From the NCBI RefSeq assembly GCF_002163715.1, contig NZ_CP015698.1, positions 1,302,001-1,366,000 of the forward strand: a stretch of 64,000 bases of DNA. Reading direction: 5' to 3'. This DNA is from Curvibacter sp. AEP1-3. GTDB taxonomy: Bacteria; Pseudomonadota; Gammaproteobacteria; Burkholderiales; Burkholderiaceae_C. Shown piece after piece: positions 42,153 to 51,319 of this stretch. The notes beneath the pieces were generated by a model, which saw nothing but the letters and a program-made list of their open reading frames with translations, did no database searches and had not been told where the DNA came from. Numbering within the stretch: the stretch's first letter is position 1; each line of letters begins with the position of its first letter. Both the position numbers and the translations under genes were made by a program.

Positions 42153-43379
42153 ATGGTTGCCATGGAAGTCTTCATCTGGTCGTGCATGCTGGGCGGTTTG
42201 ATCACGCTGGCTTGCGGAGCCCTGAGCGAAATTCTGGTCCACAACTCCATCGCCTCCTGGCGCGGGTTGGCTTATGTGCTGGTCATGGGCAGCAGCTGCG
42301 TGCTGATGTCCGGCCTGCCCATGGCCCTGATACCGGGCTTGCAAGCCCATACGCTGTTGCTGCTGCAATCCACCTTCGGGCCCTTGAGCGGCGCACTGGT
42401 GCTGCGCTACCTCGGCTTGTGGCTGGGTGTCGCGCTGGTGGACCGCCTGGTGCACAACACCATCATGTGGGGCGCTACCTTGCTGGTGGTGGTGTCGGGC
42501 TATTTGGCGATAGTCGGCGCTGGCTGGCTGGAGCTGTCGGGCTTGAACCCGCTGCTGGTATCTGCCTGCGTGAGTGCGCTGGGCGTGTTGCTGGCCTTTC
42601 AGGCTTGTGTGCGCGCCAGCATGCTGGGTGACGACCTCGCCCGCTGGATGGTGCTGGCCTGCGCTTTCCTGGGCGTGATGGTGCTGGGCCTGTATGCCTG
42701 CGCACTGTGGCCAGACGCCATCAGCCTGCCCGCCAAGGCCTTGATTGCGGTAGGCACCGTGGCGCACTTTTTGGTGGGTATTACCCTCACGGCGCGTCGC
42801 AACCGGCACAACCGAAGGCTCAAGATGCTGGCAGGGGACGACAAGGGTTTCGACCGCGCCACCGGCCTGCCCACAGGCTCTGTGCTGCTGGCCAAGGTGG
42901 ATGACGCCCTCTGGCGCGCTGAACGGGCCCATGGCCAATGCACTGTGGTGGCCCTGCACTTGCGCAACCTCTATTCCATGAGCGAGGCCGCCGGCCACAC
43001 GGTGGACCAGCAGATTTTGTCGGCCATGGCGGCCCGCTTGCGGCGTGCAGTGGGCTTTCGCTACGTGGTGGGGCTGTACCACCCTCGCTGCTTTGTGGTG
43101 GTGATATCGGCGGGCCCCAACCCCAAAGAAGTGGACCGCCTGATCTTCCGCATGCGTGCCCTGCTCAACAAGCCGCTCATGGTGTCTGACCCGCGGGCGG
43201 GCATGCACCACTTCCAACCGCAATACGGCGTGGGCATCTCGCGGCTGGTGCCCGGCACCGCCCGCCCGCAGGAAGTGCTGGACGAGACCGAGCAGCGCGC
43301 GCTGGCCCACATCAACGGCGAAATGCTGCCTGAGATGGATTCGGCCACGGCATCCACCGCCGCTGCCCCCTTGCGCTAG
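42153..43379 (+). CDS. Membrane protein with degenerate GGDEF domain
   Basis: A 408-residue protein. Seven or so N-terminal helices (about 5-215) precede a GGDEF-like domain (about 230-395: DRATGLPTGSVLLAKVDDAL, VALHLRNLYSMSEAAGHTVDQQILSAMAARL). At the active-site position the sequence is GLYHPRCFVVV instead of RIGGDEF, and the metal-binding Asp of DLDxFK is lost. It therefore cannot be a diguanylate cyclase and may bind a nucleotide or act as a scaffold. Start at 42153 has no Shine-Dalgarno. Confidence 0.78.
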   Translation: MVAMEVFIWSCMLGGLITLACGALSEILVHNSIASWRGLAYVLVMGSSCVLMSGLPMALIPGLQAHTLLLLQSTFGPLSGALVLRYLGLWLGVALVDRLVHNTIMWGATLLVVVSGYLAIVGAGWLELSGLNPLLVSACVSALGVLLAFQACVRASMLGDDLARWMVLACAFLGVMVLGLYACALWPDAISLPAKALIAVGTVAHFLVGITLTARRNRHNRRLKMLAGDDKGFDRATGLPTGSVLLAKVDDALWRAERAHGQCTVVALHLRNLYSMSEAAGHTVDQQILSAMAARLRRAVGFRYVVGLYHPRCFVVVISAGPNPKEVDRLIFRMRALLNKPLMVSDPRAGMHHFQPQYGVGISRLVPGTARPQEVLDETEQRALAHINGEMLPEMDSATASTAAAPLR

Positions 43380-43397
43380 GGCCAGCGTGATCTATGT

Positions 43398-44315
43398 TCA
43401 GGCCTTGCCGGCCAGGTGAGACAAAGCGCGAGTCACTTCCTGGCTGCCTTGCGCAGCGCCACTCTCCGGCACCATGTCACCCGCGCGGGCAAGCACCTGG
43501 CGCAAGTTGGCAGCCAATGTTTCTGGCGCTTGCGCATCCAGCCCGATCCACGTGCCCTGCGTGAGCGTGATGTGCGCGGCCTCCACACTGCCGGCACCGG
43601 CACACAGCGTGGTGCGGGTGGGCGCGTCCTCAGACACCAGTACCAACATGGCTGGCACCACGGCTTCGGGCTTGAGGGCTTCCAGCACTTGCGGTGGCAT
43701 GAGGCCTTCGGTCATGCGGGTCGCAGCCGTAGGGGCCAGGCTGTTGACGTGGATGTTGTTTTTGGCACCTTCCAGTGCCAGGGTTTGCATCAAACCCACC
43801 AGCGCCAGCTTGGCAGCGCCGTAGTTGCTCTGGCCGAAGTTGCCATACAGGCCGGAGCTGGAGGTCGTCATCAGAATGCGACCGTACTTTTGCTCGGTCA
43901 TGTGCGGCCACACAGCTTTGCAGCAATGCACGGCGCCCATGAGGTGCACGTCCACCACCGTGCGGAAGTCGGCAATCTCCATCTTGGCGAAGCTTTTGTC
44001 GCGCAGGATGCCGGCGTTGTTCACCAGAATGTCTACTCGGCCCCAGGCATCAATGGCCTGCTGCACCATAGCCTTCACGGCCTCAAAGTCAGTAACCGAC
44101 GCGCCGTTGGCAATGGCTTCGCCACCGGCCGCGCGGATCTCGGCCACCACGGACTCGGCTGCAGAGAGCGAGCCACCGGAGCCATCGCGCGCGCCACCCA
44201 GGTCGTTCACCACCACTTTGGCGCCGCGTGCGGCCAGGGCCAGCGCATGTTGGCGACCCAGGCCGCCACCTGCGCCCGTTACGATGGCCACGCGGCCTTT
44301 GAAATCCAGATTCAT
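43398..44315 (-). CDS. Short-chain dehydrogenase, (3R)-hydroxyacyl-CoA dehydrogenase-like
   Basis: A 305-residue SDR. NAD(P)-binding TGAGGGLGRQHALAL, ND in VVVNDLGGARDGSGG, NNAG in ILVNNAGILRD, catalytic Ser in MTTSSSGLYG, and YGAAK (Tyr/Lys). The long NDLGG...GSGGS segment is typical of the dehydrogenase unit of multifunctional enzyme type 2 and its bacterial homologues in fatty-acid oxidation. Start at 44315 chosen because of the GAGGAGA site upstream. Divergent from the Nudix gene. Confidence 0.9.
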   Translation of the reverse strand: MNLDFKGRVAIVTGAGGGLGRQHALALAARGAKVVVNDLGGARDGSGGSLSAAESVVAEIRAAGGEAIANGASVTDFEAVKAMVQQAIDAWGRVDILVNNAGILRDKSFAKMEIADFRTVVDVHLMGAVHCCKAVWPHMTEQKYGRILMTTSSSGLYGNFGQSNYGAAKLALVGLMQTLALEGAKNNIHVNSLAPTAATRMTEGLMPPQVLEALKPEAVVPAMLVLVSEDAPTRTTLCAGAGSVEAAHITLTQGTWIGLDAQAPETLAANLRQVLARAGDMVPESGAAQGSQEVTRALSHLAGKA

Positions 44316-44434
44316 GACTCGTCTCCTCGGGTTGTGGGTTCCGACCAAGGGCAAGTCCGTAGGCCCCCCGTCAGCTGCAGGTACTTTAATTCAAGCAGTT
44401 GCTCACCAAAAAACAAAACAGAAATAACAGTCCC

Positions 44435-45289
44435 ATGCAAGACACCCTCGCCCCCGCCAGCGGCACCCCGCGCGATGCTTCTACCGTCGTGCTGCTGCGC
44501 GATGCCCGCCACGGCCTCGAGGTGTTTTTGATGAAGCGCAGCGGCCTCTCTGACACCTTTGGCGAGGCCTATGTGTTCCCCGGTGGCAAGCTGGACGCGC
44601 ACGACAGCAGCCCCGCCGCCCTGGCAGCTCTGGACGAGCCGGCCACCGCCTTGGCGCAGCGGCTGGGCGAGGCGGACCAAAGCCCGGAGTTAGCTGCCGG
44701 CTTGTATGTCGCGGCCCTGCGCGAGCTGTATGAAGAAGCCGGTGTGCTCTTGGCACGTGGCGAGCGGCGCCCGGCCAGCCTGCAAAGTGCCGACTGGCAG
44801 GCCTGGGTGGACGCATCTGCCGCTCAGCTGGCAGCCAGCGCGCTAGTGCCCTGGAGCCGCTGGATCACGCCACGCATGGCGGCCCTGAGCAAAAAGCGGT
44901 TTGACACTCGCTTCTTCCTGGCACTGGCCCCGAGTGACCAAATCGCCAGCCATGACAACTATGAAACCACCGCCAGCATCTGGCTGCCGCCGGTAGAAGC
45001 CCTGCAGCGCTACCACCGCGGCGAGATCGAAATGGCACCGCCCCAGATCATGAGCTTGGGCCACCTAGCCCGTTACACCACGGCGGCAGAGGCATTGGCT
45101 GCAGCCCGCGCACAAGTGCCGCCCTGCATCTGCCCTGAAAATTTTGAGGAAGACGGCACCGTCATCCTCAGCTACCCCGGCGACCCGCGCCACTCGGTGC
45201 CAACACGCGCCATCCCCGGCCCTACCCGCATGCTGGTGCGCAACAAGCGCTTTGTGCCGGAGGGCCCGCTGGAAAGTTTGTGGAGTTAA
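44435..45289 (+). CDS. Nudix hydrolase with split Nudix box (NUDT19-like)
   Basis: A 284-residue hydrolase. The Nudix box is interrupted: FPGGKLDAHDSS, an insertion of about 35 residues, then ALRELYEEAGVLL (REUxEE core). This split arrangement is the mark of the NUDT19/RP2 group, whose animal members act on CoA and acyl-CoA. Later blocks: LVPWSRWITPRMAALSKKRFDTRFFLA and WLPPVEALQRYHRGEIEMAPPQ. Placement next to a hydroxyacyl-CoA-type SDR is consistent with CoA metabolism, an inference. Confidence 0.87.
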   Translation: MQDTLAPASGTPRDASTVVLLRDARHGLEVFLMKRSGLSDTFGEAYVFPGGKLDAHDSSPAALAALDEPATALAQRLGEADQSPELAAGLYVAALRELYEEAGVLLARGERRPASLQSADWQAWVDASAAQLAASALVPWSRWITPRMAALSKKRFDTRFFLALAPSDQIASHDNYETTASIWLPPVEALQRYHRGEIEMAPPQIMSLGHLARYTTAAEALAAARAQVPPCICPENFEEDGTVILSYPGDPRHSVPTRAIPGPTRMLVRNKRFVPEGPLESLWS

Positions 45290-45303
45290 GTGCCGCACAG
45301 AGC

Positions 45304-45358
45304 GCTACAAAATCAGTAGCTGCTCGCGCATATTCTACGAACGCTAGAGGCCTATTTT
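45304..45358 (+). repeat. Repeat family I, copy 7 (convergent Nudix/GNAT junction)
   Basis: GCTACAAAATCAGTAGCTGC, then TCGCGCATATTCTACGAACG, then CTAGAGGCCTATTTT. Its right end, read on the minus strand, forms the last codons and the TAG stop of the GNAT gene. Confidence 0.85.
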
Positions 45359-45832
45359 CTTTATAAATAGCTGCTCAGTCACTTCTTTGCCCCACTGTGA
45401 CCCCGGCTGGCTTTGGGCCACTTCAAAGCCGTGTTTCACATACAAATGCCGCGCGGCCAGCAGCCCTTCAAAGGTCCACAGGTGCACCTGCCGGTAGTCC
45501 CGTTGGGCGCAAAACTCCAGCGCCGCCGTCAGCAACTGTGAGCCTACGCCTTGGCCACGTGAAGCGTCTGAGGTGATGAACCAGCGCAGATGCGCACCCT
45601 TGCTTTCGTGGTGCGACCCATCGATGGCAATGGAGCCGTGAATCACCCCGTCTTGCTCGGCCAGCCAAAGGCCGTCTCGGCCCTCTTGGTAGTCAATGCA
45701 AAACGCCGCCAAACCAGAGGCGACCTTGGCCTCAAAAGAAACACCAAACCCGGCAGTGCGGGCGTAGTAGCCGGCGTGCAACTCGACGATGCGGCCAATA
45801 CAACCGGGGCGGTAACCGAGATGAATCTTCAT
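45344..45832 (-). CDS. GNAT-family N-acetyltransferase
   Basis: A 162-residue acetyltransferase. Acetyl-CoA motif A: WFITSDASRGQGVGSQLLTAAL (RGQGVG), motif B: HLWTFEGLLAARHLYVKHGFEV. Substrate unknown. The last four residues and the stop codon (AAA ATA GGC CTC TAG) come from repeat I copy 7, so the insertion of the repeat set the present C-terminus. The start overlaps the dusC stop side by 4 bp, so the pair is translationally coupled with dusC upstream. Confidence 0.85.
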   Translation of the reverse strand: MKIHLGYRPGCIGRIVELHAGYYARTAGFGVSFEAKVASGLAAFCIDYQEGRDGLWLAEQDGVIHGSIAIDGSHHESKGAHLRWFITSDASRGQGVGSQLLTAALEFCAQRDYRQVHLWTFEGLLAARHLYVKHGFEVAQSQPGSQWGKEVTEQLFIKKIGL

Positions 45833-46809
45833 GTCTGCGGGACTCTACTGCGTATCCACGCATCCACATCGCTGGGCTTGACCAGCGTGCGCATTTCGTC
45901 AAACGCAAGCTGCGCTTCGGGGTAGTGGCGGCGCAGCAGGTTGAGCCACTGCTTCACACGACCGGCCTGCTGCTTTTGCTCCAGGCGCGTGCTGGCCACT
46001 TGCCAGAAGGCGTGCATGAGCGGACCCAGGTCTTGCCACGTCCAATCCTCACCCGGCTGGGCAATGCTGTCAGGCGCGGTGCCCATGGCCGCCAGAATGC
46101 TGCGGGCCAGCGCAGGGCGGGCCACAATGCCGCGGCCTAGCATCAGCGCGTTGCAGCCGCTTTGCGCCACGGCGGCTTGGGCGTCTTGCACGCTCCAGAT
46201 TTCGCCATTCACCACCACGGGCACCTGTACCGCACCTCGCACATCGGCCACGCGGTCCCAGTAAGCGGGCGGGCGGTAGCCTTGGGCTTTGGTGCGGGCA
46301 TGCACCACGATCTCGGCAGCACCGCCGGCCTCCAGCGCACGGGCGCAGTCCAAGGCCAGGCTGTCGTCGTTGTAGCCCAAGCGCATCTTGGCGGTCACGG
46401 GAATATGGGCAGGCACCGCCGCACGCACGGCGGCCACGATGGTGTGAAGAATCTCCGGGTCCTGCAGCAGCGTGGCGCCACCGCCATGGCGGTTCACCAC
46501 CTTGGCCGGGCAGCCGAAGTTCAGGTCAATGCCAGGCGAACCCATCTCAGCCAGGCGCGCTGCGTTCTCGGCCATACAGGGCGCGTCTGAGCCCAGCAAC
46601 TGCGGCCACACCGGTACACCTGCATAGGTGCGCGCACCGAATTCCAGCTCAGGCACGGTGCGAAGGAGCGCCTTCTCAGACATCAGCGAATGCGTGATGC
46701 GGATGAACTCCGACACGCACTTCTCCACCCCGCCCACACGGGTCAGGATGTCGCGCAACACAAAGTCGAGAAGCCCCTCCATGGGGGCGAGGTAGATACG
46801 TACGGGCAC
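45829..46809 (-). CDS. dusC: tRNA-dihydrouridine synthase C
   Basis: FMN enzyme reducing a uridine in tRNA (U16 in E. coli DusC). 326 residues: APMEGLLDFVLRD at the N-terminus, catalytic Cys in DLNFGCPAKVVNRHGGGATLL, VTAKMRLGY and ELIVHART-type block EIVVHARTKAQGY, then VNGEIWS and MLGRGIVARP (FMN phosphate site). The MEGLLD... and HGGGATLL forms match DusC rather than DusA or DusB. Confidence 0.92.
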   Translation of the reverse strand: MPVRIYLAPMEGLLDFVLRDILTRVGGVEKCVSEFIRITHSLMSEKALLRTVPELEFGARTYAGVPVWPQLLGSDAPCMAENAARLAEMGSPGIDLNFGCPAKVVNRHGGGATLLQDPEILHTIVAAVRAAVPAHIPVTAKMRLGYNDDSLALDCARALEAGGAAEIVVHARTKAQGYRPPAYWDRVADVRGAVQVPVVVNGEIWSVQDAQAAVAQSGCNALMLGRGIVARPALARSILAAMGTAPDSIAQPGEDWTWQDLGPLMHAFWQVASTRLEQKQQAGRVKQWLNLLRRHYPEAQLAFDEMRTLVKPSDVDAWIRSRVPQT

Positions 46810-46886
46810 AGAAATGGGGAAATGCGGCTCTGGGGGAATCAGGGGCGCATTGTCACCGCATTCCGATAACCAGCCGGTGCGTGGCG

Positions 46887-47387
46887 TTAGTCGTCATTCA
46901 CGGGTACAGCGCCGTCAATCAGATTCCAATGCGCGGTCACGCTCTTGCCGCAGGCCAGCTGGGTGACCTGCCCCGTGCGCTCTTGAATGACACGAACGCC
47001 TACCGCGCTGGGGGGCTTGGCGCCCTGCTCGTATTCGTCAAACAGCTCATAGGTGAAATCGCCCGAGGTGAACCGCAGCTGCGTGCGGTCCGTCTGGGCG
47101 CGGAAGTAGTGCGAGTGCACAAACTTGGCGGGCGAGCCCGCCTTGTCTTTGGGAAATTCCAGCTCCACAGCCCCCAGCTTGCCAAAGCGGTAGACCAGAT
47201 AGCCCTTGCTCGGGCTGACCAGTAACCGCGGCGAAGCACATACCGATACCACCTTGGCGGTGCGCTGCAGTGGGCAGCTGAACACCACCTCTTCGGCGGG
47301 TGTGCAATGGGTGGGTGCAGCGATGCTGAAGACCGGCAACAGCAGAACCATTGCGCTTGCACCCAAGCGCGCCACAGGCCAGCTCAC
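46887..47387 (-). CDS. Secreted hypothetical protein
   Basis: A 166-residue protein with a signal peptide (MSWPVARLGASAMVLLLPVFSIAA, cut before PTHC). The mature part has four Cys (CTPAEEVVFSC, VCASP, ACGKS), so two disulfides are possible, and beta-rich segments (GYLVYRFGKLGAVELEF, LRFTSGDFTYELF). No family recognised. Its start overlaps the dihydrofolate reductase-like gene stop by 4 bp. Confidence 0.6.
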   Translation of the reverse strand: MSWPVARLGASAMVLLLPVFSIAAPTHCTPAEEVVFSCPLQRTAKVVSVCASPRLLVSPSKGYLVYRFGKLGAVELEFPKDKAGSPAKFVHSHYFRAQTDRTQLRFTSGDFTYELFDEYEQGAKPPSAVGVRVIQERTGQVTQLACGKSVTAHWNLIDGAVPVNDD

Positions 47388-48031
47388 TGCTTGGTCAACA
47401 CGATGTGCGTCGCCTGGGCAGACGCCACATGCTGCATGCAGGTGTAACCCAATGCAGTCAGGTCTACGCCCTCAAACAGCCGCTCGCCATCACCCAACAG
47501 CACGGGCGAGATGGCAATGTGCATCTCATCAATCAAGCCTAAGCGCAGGTACTGCTGAATGGTGTTGACGCCACCGCCCACGCGCACGTCTTTACCACCA
47601 GCTGCCGCACGGGCGCGCTCCAGCGCAACCACAGGGCCTTCGGTCACGAAATGGAAGGTCGTGCCACCTTCCATGACGAGCGGTGGGCGCGCGTGGTGCG
47701 TCAGCACAAACACCGGCACGTGGTACACCGGGTTGTCGCCCCACCACCCGCGCCAACTCTCGTCCGGCCATGGCCCACGCACCGGGCCGAACATGTTGCG
47801 CCCCAGAATCCAGGCGCCCACATTCTGAAAACCACGTGCCGCAAAGTCTTCGTCCACCCCGGTCTCACCACTGTCGTTGCCGAACAGGTTTTTCTGAAAC
47901 GTCTTGGTGGGAATCGCCCAGCCATGCAAGGCCGTGCCGCCAATGCCCAGAGGATTGTTCAAATCCTGGTCAGGCCCGGCACCGAAGCCGTCCAGGGAAA
48001 TGGTGAAACTTTCAACGCGGAGTTTGGGCAT
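47384..48031 (-). CDS. Dihydrofolate reductase-like (RibD C-terminal domain) protein
   Basis: A 215-residue member of the RibD-C/DHFR-like group found in many bacteria as a stand-alone gene. MPKLRVESFTISLDGFGAG, GAWILGRNMFGPVRGPW (NADPH-site type), VFVLTHHARPPLVMEGGTTFHFVTEG, VRVGGGVNTIQQYLRLGLIDEMHIAISPVLLGDGERLF. No deaminase domain, so not riboflavin synthesis itself. Start at ATG 48031; a GTG four codons earlier is possible. Confidence 0.85.
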   Translation of the reverse strand: MPKLRVESFTISLDGFGAGPDQDLNNPLGIGGTALHGWAIPTKTFQKNLFGNDSGETGVDEDFAARGFQNVGAWILGRNMFGPVRGPWPDESWRGWWGDNPVYHVPVFVLTHHARPPLVMEGGTTFHFVTEGPVVALERARAAAGGKDVRVGGGVNTIQQYLRLGLIDEMHIAISPVLLGDGERLFEGVDLTALGYTCMQHVASAQATHIVLTKQ

Positions 48032-48073
48032 GGGGAATCTCACTATAGAAGTGTTACTCAGCGCGGATTAACG

Positions 48074-48868
48074 CTATTTGGGCTCTGCATATTTCTGCTT
48101 CAAAAGAATCTTTGCATTTACTTGGGTGATTTGCTTCAAGTACTGCGGACTATCTGAGCTCCACATCCAAAAGAAATAGTCGCCAGAAGCGTTTCGCAGT
48201 ATCCGTTTAATCACCAAAGACTGGAGCGTGCTTTCGTTATAGCGGGGTTCCTCTGTGTACTGCATGGTTTCAGCTTTGTTATGAAATCGCTCAGCTCCGG
48301 GATAGCCACTCGTCATAGCCAGCGCCGTGGTTTCATCGGTTCTCCAATCCGCTATACGAGCAATATTTTCCCTGTCTCTTTTCAAGAACATAAAGCCAAG
48401 CCAGCATACAAATGCCATAGACACAGAGAAGACTGCCGACATAAGTCCGAGCCCCTTCAATCCGCCTACGTAGCCCGAAACCTGAATGCTGAACGAAAGA
48501 CAAAAAAAGCCCCATCCAACCAGCTTTACTACACGAGCAAACCACTGATATCTGATTTCGTTGTTGCGCCTGTCGTAATGATCGATGCACTCGGAAATCA
48601 TGACGACAACAGCGCTAAAGAACGCCGCGAACATGACCCACGCAGGGAGATCATGAAGATGAACGCCACCGCCTCTTTTGGCAGGAATGTAGAGATCGTT
48701 GATCCAAACCCCATAAGTCCCATAGGAGAGGAGTACAACTGAAGATAGCAAATTGAACCAGCGCTCTTTTAGCGGAAGTTCATTAGGTACATATTTCTTG
48801 ACATCAGTCTCAGCTTCATTCGCAGAATGCCATGTCGAGTTCTTGTCGGTCTCCATTGTCGTAGCCAC
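48074..48868 (-). CDS. Low-GC membrane protein of unknown function
   Basis: A 264-residue protein with four membrane helices (about 38-58, 73-93, 112-132, 140-160), the first two separated by an IPAKRGGGVHLHD loop. A soluble C-terminal domain (about 165-264) contains ERFHNKAETMQYTEEPRYNE and SGDYFFWMWSSDSPQYLKQ. GC content is well below that of its neighbours and codon use differs, suggesting recent acquisition. No family recognised. It lies between the DHFR-like gene and the ahpF terminator. Confidence 0.6.
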   Translation of the reverse strand: MATTMETDKNSTWHSANEAETDVKKYVPNELPLKERWFNLLSSVVLLSYGTYGVWINDLYIPAKRGGGVHLHDLPAWVMFAAFFSAVVVMISECIDHYDRRNNEIRYQWFARVVKLVGWGFFCLSFSIQVSGYVGGLKGLGLMSAVFSVSMAFVCWLGFMFLKRDRENIARIADWRTDETTALAMTSGYPGAERFHNKAETMQYTEEPRYNESTLQSLVIKRILRNASGDYFFWMWSSDSPQYLKQITQVNAKILLKQKYAEPK

Positions 48869-48906
48869 TCCCTCAGGCGAAATTTATATCACCGTGGGAA
48901 CGCAAT

Positions 48907-48932
48907 AAAAAAGGGCGCCGCTGCGCCCTTTT
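48907..48932 (-). terminator. Intrinsic terminator of ahpF
   Basis: Minus strand: AAAAGGGCGC-AGCG-GCGCCC followed by TTTTTTATT. 6-bp GC stem with flanking A/T pairing. It sits 24 bp beyond the ahpF stop. Confidence 0.9.
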
Positions 48933-48955
48933 CATTCAAACACCAGCTCTAAAAC

Positions 48956-50512
48956 TCAGTGCCGGATCAAGTGGTCAAACGCGCTCAGCGCGGCCTTGGA
49001 GCCTTCGCTGGCTGCAATCACGATTTGCTTGTAGGGCACGGTGGTGCAGTCGCCTGCGGCAAACACGCCGGGCACGTTGGTGTGGCCCTTGGCGTCCACC
49101 ACGATTTCGCCGAACTTGCTCAGGTCCACCACGCCCTTCAGGAACTCGGTGTTGGGCACCAGGCCGATTTGCACGAACACGCCTTCCAGCGCCACGTGGT
49201 GCTCCACGCCGGTGGCGCGGTCTTTGTACTTCAGGCCATTGACCTTGCCGTCGGCACCGGTGATCTCGGTGGTTTGGGCGTTGGTGTGCACGGTCACGTT
49301 GGGCAGGCTGTGCAGCTTTTTCACCAGCACGGCGTCGGCCTTCAGTTGGTCGGCAAACTCAATCACGGTCACGTACTTCACCACGCCAGCCAAATCGATA
49401 GCGGCTTCGATGCCGGAGTTGCCACCGCCGATCACCGCCACGTCTTTGCCCTTGAACAAGGGGCCGTCACAGTGCGGGCAGTAGGCCACGCCTTTGTTTT
49501 TGTACTCGGCTTCGCCGGGTACGTTGACATTGCGCCAGCGGGCACCGGTGGACAAGATGACGGTCTTGGCCTTGAGCGTGCCGCCATTGGCCAGCACCAC
49601 TTCGGTCAAACCACCTGCTTCCGCGGCGGGCACGATTTTGTCGGCGCGCTGCAGGTTCATGATGTCCACGCCGTACGAGCGGGTCTGGGCTTCCAGGGCT
49701 GCGGCGAACTTGGGGCCATCGGTTTCTTGCACCGAGGGGTAATTCTCAATGGCCATGGTGTCGTTGGTCTGGCCGCCAAAACGCTCGGCCGCCACGCCCA
49801 CGCGGATGCCTTTGCGGGCGGCGTACACCGCAGCGGCCGCACCTGCGGGGCCACCACCGACGATGAGCACGTCAAACGCTTCTTTGGCACTCAACTTGGC
49901 AGCGTCTTTGTCGGCAGCGCCGGTGTCGAGTTTGGCCACAATTTCTTCCACCAGCATGCGGCCGTTGCCGAACAAGGCGCCATTCAGGTAGACGCTGGGC
50001 ACGGCCATGATTTCGCGGGCGTTGATTTCGTCCTGGAAGGCGCCGCCTTCGATCACCGTGGTTTTGACCTTGGGGTTCAGGATGGCCATGAGGCTCAGGG
50101 CCTGCACCACGTCCGGGCAGTTGTGGCAGGTCAGGGACATGTAGACCTCGAAATTGAAGTCGCCGTCCAAGCCTTTGGTCTGGTCGATCACGTCTTGTTC
50201 GACCTTGGGCGGGTGGCCGCCGGTCCACAGCAGGGCCAGTACCAACGAGGTGAATTCGTGGCCCAAAGGCAAGCCGGCAAAGCGCAGGCTGGTGTCAGTG
50301 CCACCGCGCTTGAGGCTGAAAGAGGGTTTGCGGGCATCGGTGCCGTCGTAGACGACCGAGATTTTGTCGGCGCGCAGGCTCTGGATGGTTTGCAGCAGGT
50401 CGCGCATTTCCACCGAGTTGTCGTCCTCACCGAGGGACGCCACGATCTCGATCGGTAGCGTCACGCGTTCCAGGTAGGCGCCGAGCTGGGATTTGAGTGT
50501 GTCGTCAAGCAT
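48956..50512 (-). CDS. ahpF: Alkyl hydroperoxide reductase subunit F
   Basis: FAD/NADH-dependent reductase that recharges AhpC. 518 residues (E. coli 521). N-terminal double thioredoxin-like domain with CHNC ([13 protein letters not shown]), FAD-binding [17 protein letters not shown], redox CPHC in [16 protein letters not shown]-binding [17 protein letters not shown], and [20 protein letters not shown] at the C-terminus. Separated from ahpC by a terminator and a repeat, so its level is probably lower than that of AhpC. Confidence 0.96.
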   Translation of the reverse strand: MLDDTLKSQLGAYLERVTLPIEIVASLGEDDNSVEMRDLLQTIQSLRADKISVVYDGTDARKPSFSLKRGGTDTSLRFAGLPLGHEFTSLVLALLWTGGHPPKVEQDVIDQTKGLDGDFNFEVYMSLTCHNCPDVVQALSLMAILNPKVKTTVIEGGAFQDEINAREIMAVPSVYLNGALFGNGRMLVEEIVAKLDTGAADKDAAKLSAKEAFDVLIVGGGPAGAAAAVYAARKGIRVGVAAERFGGQTNDTMAIENYPSVQETDGPKFAAALEAQTRSYGVDIMNLQRADKIVPAAEAGGLTEVVLANGGTLKAKTVILSTGARWRNVNVPGEAEYKNKGVAYCPHCDGPLFKGKDVAVIGGGNSGIEAAIDLAGVVKYVTVIEFADQLKADAVLVKKLHSLPNVTVHTNAQTTEITGADGKVNGLKYKDRATGVEHHVALEGVFVQIGLVPNTEFLKGVVDLSKFGEIVVDAKGHTNVPGVFAAGDCTTVPYKQIVIAASEGSKAALSAFDHLIRH

Positions 50513-50532
50513 GGTGATTCCTCGTCTTACTT

Positions 50533-50588
50533 ACTATCAATTTCGTAGCTGTTCGCGCAGGGTTTACGGGCGCTAGAGCCATATTTCG
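50533..50588 (+). repeat. Repeat family I, copy 8 (between ahpC and ahpF)
   Basis: ACTATCAATTTCGTAGCTGT, then TCGCGCAGGGTTTACGGGCG, then CTAGAGCCATATTTCG. TAGCTGTTCG pairs with CGGGCGCTA with two G-U wobbles. Antisense to the ahp transcript. Confidence 0.78.
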
Positions 50589-50591
50589 GGT

Positions 50592-50640
50592 AAAAAAAAG
50601 CCGGACGGCCTCGCGCACACGCACAAGGACGCTGTCCGGC
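50592..50640 (-). terminator. Intrinsic terminator after ahpC
   Basis: Minus strand: GCCGGAC, a 27-nt loop, GTCCGGC, then eight T. It lies 42 bp past the ahpC stop and before repeat copy 8 and ahpF, so ahpC transcripts can end before ahpF. Confidence 0.8.
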
Positions 50641-50681
50641 CGGGGGAGCGCACCGGGCGCTCCACCTTGAGAGCCGTTGGC

Positions 50682-51245
50682 TTAGATCTTGCCGACCAGG
50701 TCCAGGGAAGGAGTGATGGTCTTGGAGCCTTCGTTCCACTTGGCTGGGCACACTTGGCCGGGGTTAGCGGCGGTGTACTGGGCAGCCTTGAGCTTGCGCA
50801 GGGTTTCCTTGACGTCACGTGCGATCTCGTTGGAGTGCACTTCCATGGTCTTGATCTGACCTTCGGGGTTGATGATGAAGGTGCCGCGCAGTGCCAGGCC
50901 TTCTTCGTCGATATGCACGTCAAAAGCGCGTGTCAGGGCGTGTGTGGGGTCGCCGATCAGGGGGAACTTGGCCTTGCCCACTGCGGGGGAAGTTTCGTGC
51001 CACACCTTGTGTGCGAAGTGGGTGTCGGTGGTCACGATGTAAACCTCGGCACCGGCCTTTTGGAATTCAGCGTAGTTGTCAGCTGCGTCTTCCACTTCGG
51101 TGGGACAGTTGAAGGTGAAAGCGGCAGGCATGAAAATGAACACGTTCCACTTGCCCTTGATGGACTCGTTGGACACGGTGACGAACTTGCCGTTGTGGAA
51201 AGCTTCGTTCTTGAAAGCTTGGATTTGCGTGTTGATCAAAGACAT
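50682..51245 (-). CDS. ahpC: Alkyl hydroperoxide reductase subunit C (peroxiredoxin)
   Basis: Typical 2-Cys peroxiredoxin that reduces hydrogen peroxide and organic hydroperoxides. 187 residues, the standard length. Peroxidatic Cys in FTFNCPTEVEDAADNY, Thr/Arg partners in the family pattern, resolving Cys in GQVCPAKWNEGS, and a C-terminal YF-type region replaced by LDLVGKI. Codon bias (AAG, TTC, preferred GTC/ACC) points to high expression. An OxyR-like site precedes it (51320-51356). Confidence 0.96.
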   Translation of the reverse strand: MSLINTQIQAFKNEAFHNGKFVTVSNESIKGKWNVFIFMPAAFTFNCPTEVEDAADNYAEFQKAGAEVYIVTTDTHFAHKVWHETSPAVGKAKFPLIGDPTHALTRAFDVHIDEEGLALRGTFIINPEGQIKTMEVHSNEIARDVKETLRKLKAAQYTAANPGQVCPAKWNEGSKTITPSLDLVGKI

Positions 51246-51319
51246 GGTGACTTCCTGTAGAAATAGGTTGTTCGTGAAGTGAACGGGTTGAATCTTAGGC
51301 CTTCTTTGCCATGTTCAGG

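Noticed and set aside
48959..50458. Nearly 500-codon open frame antisense to ahpF
   Set aside because: Fully explained by ahpF on the other strand, which has all expected motifs.
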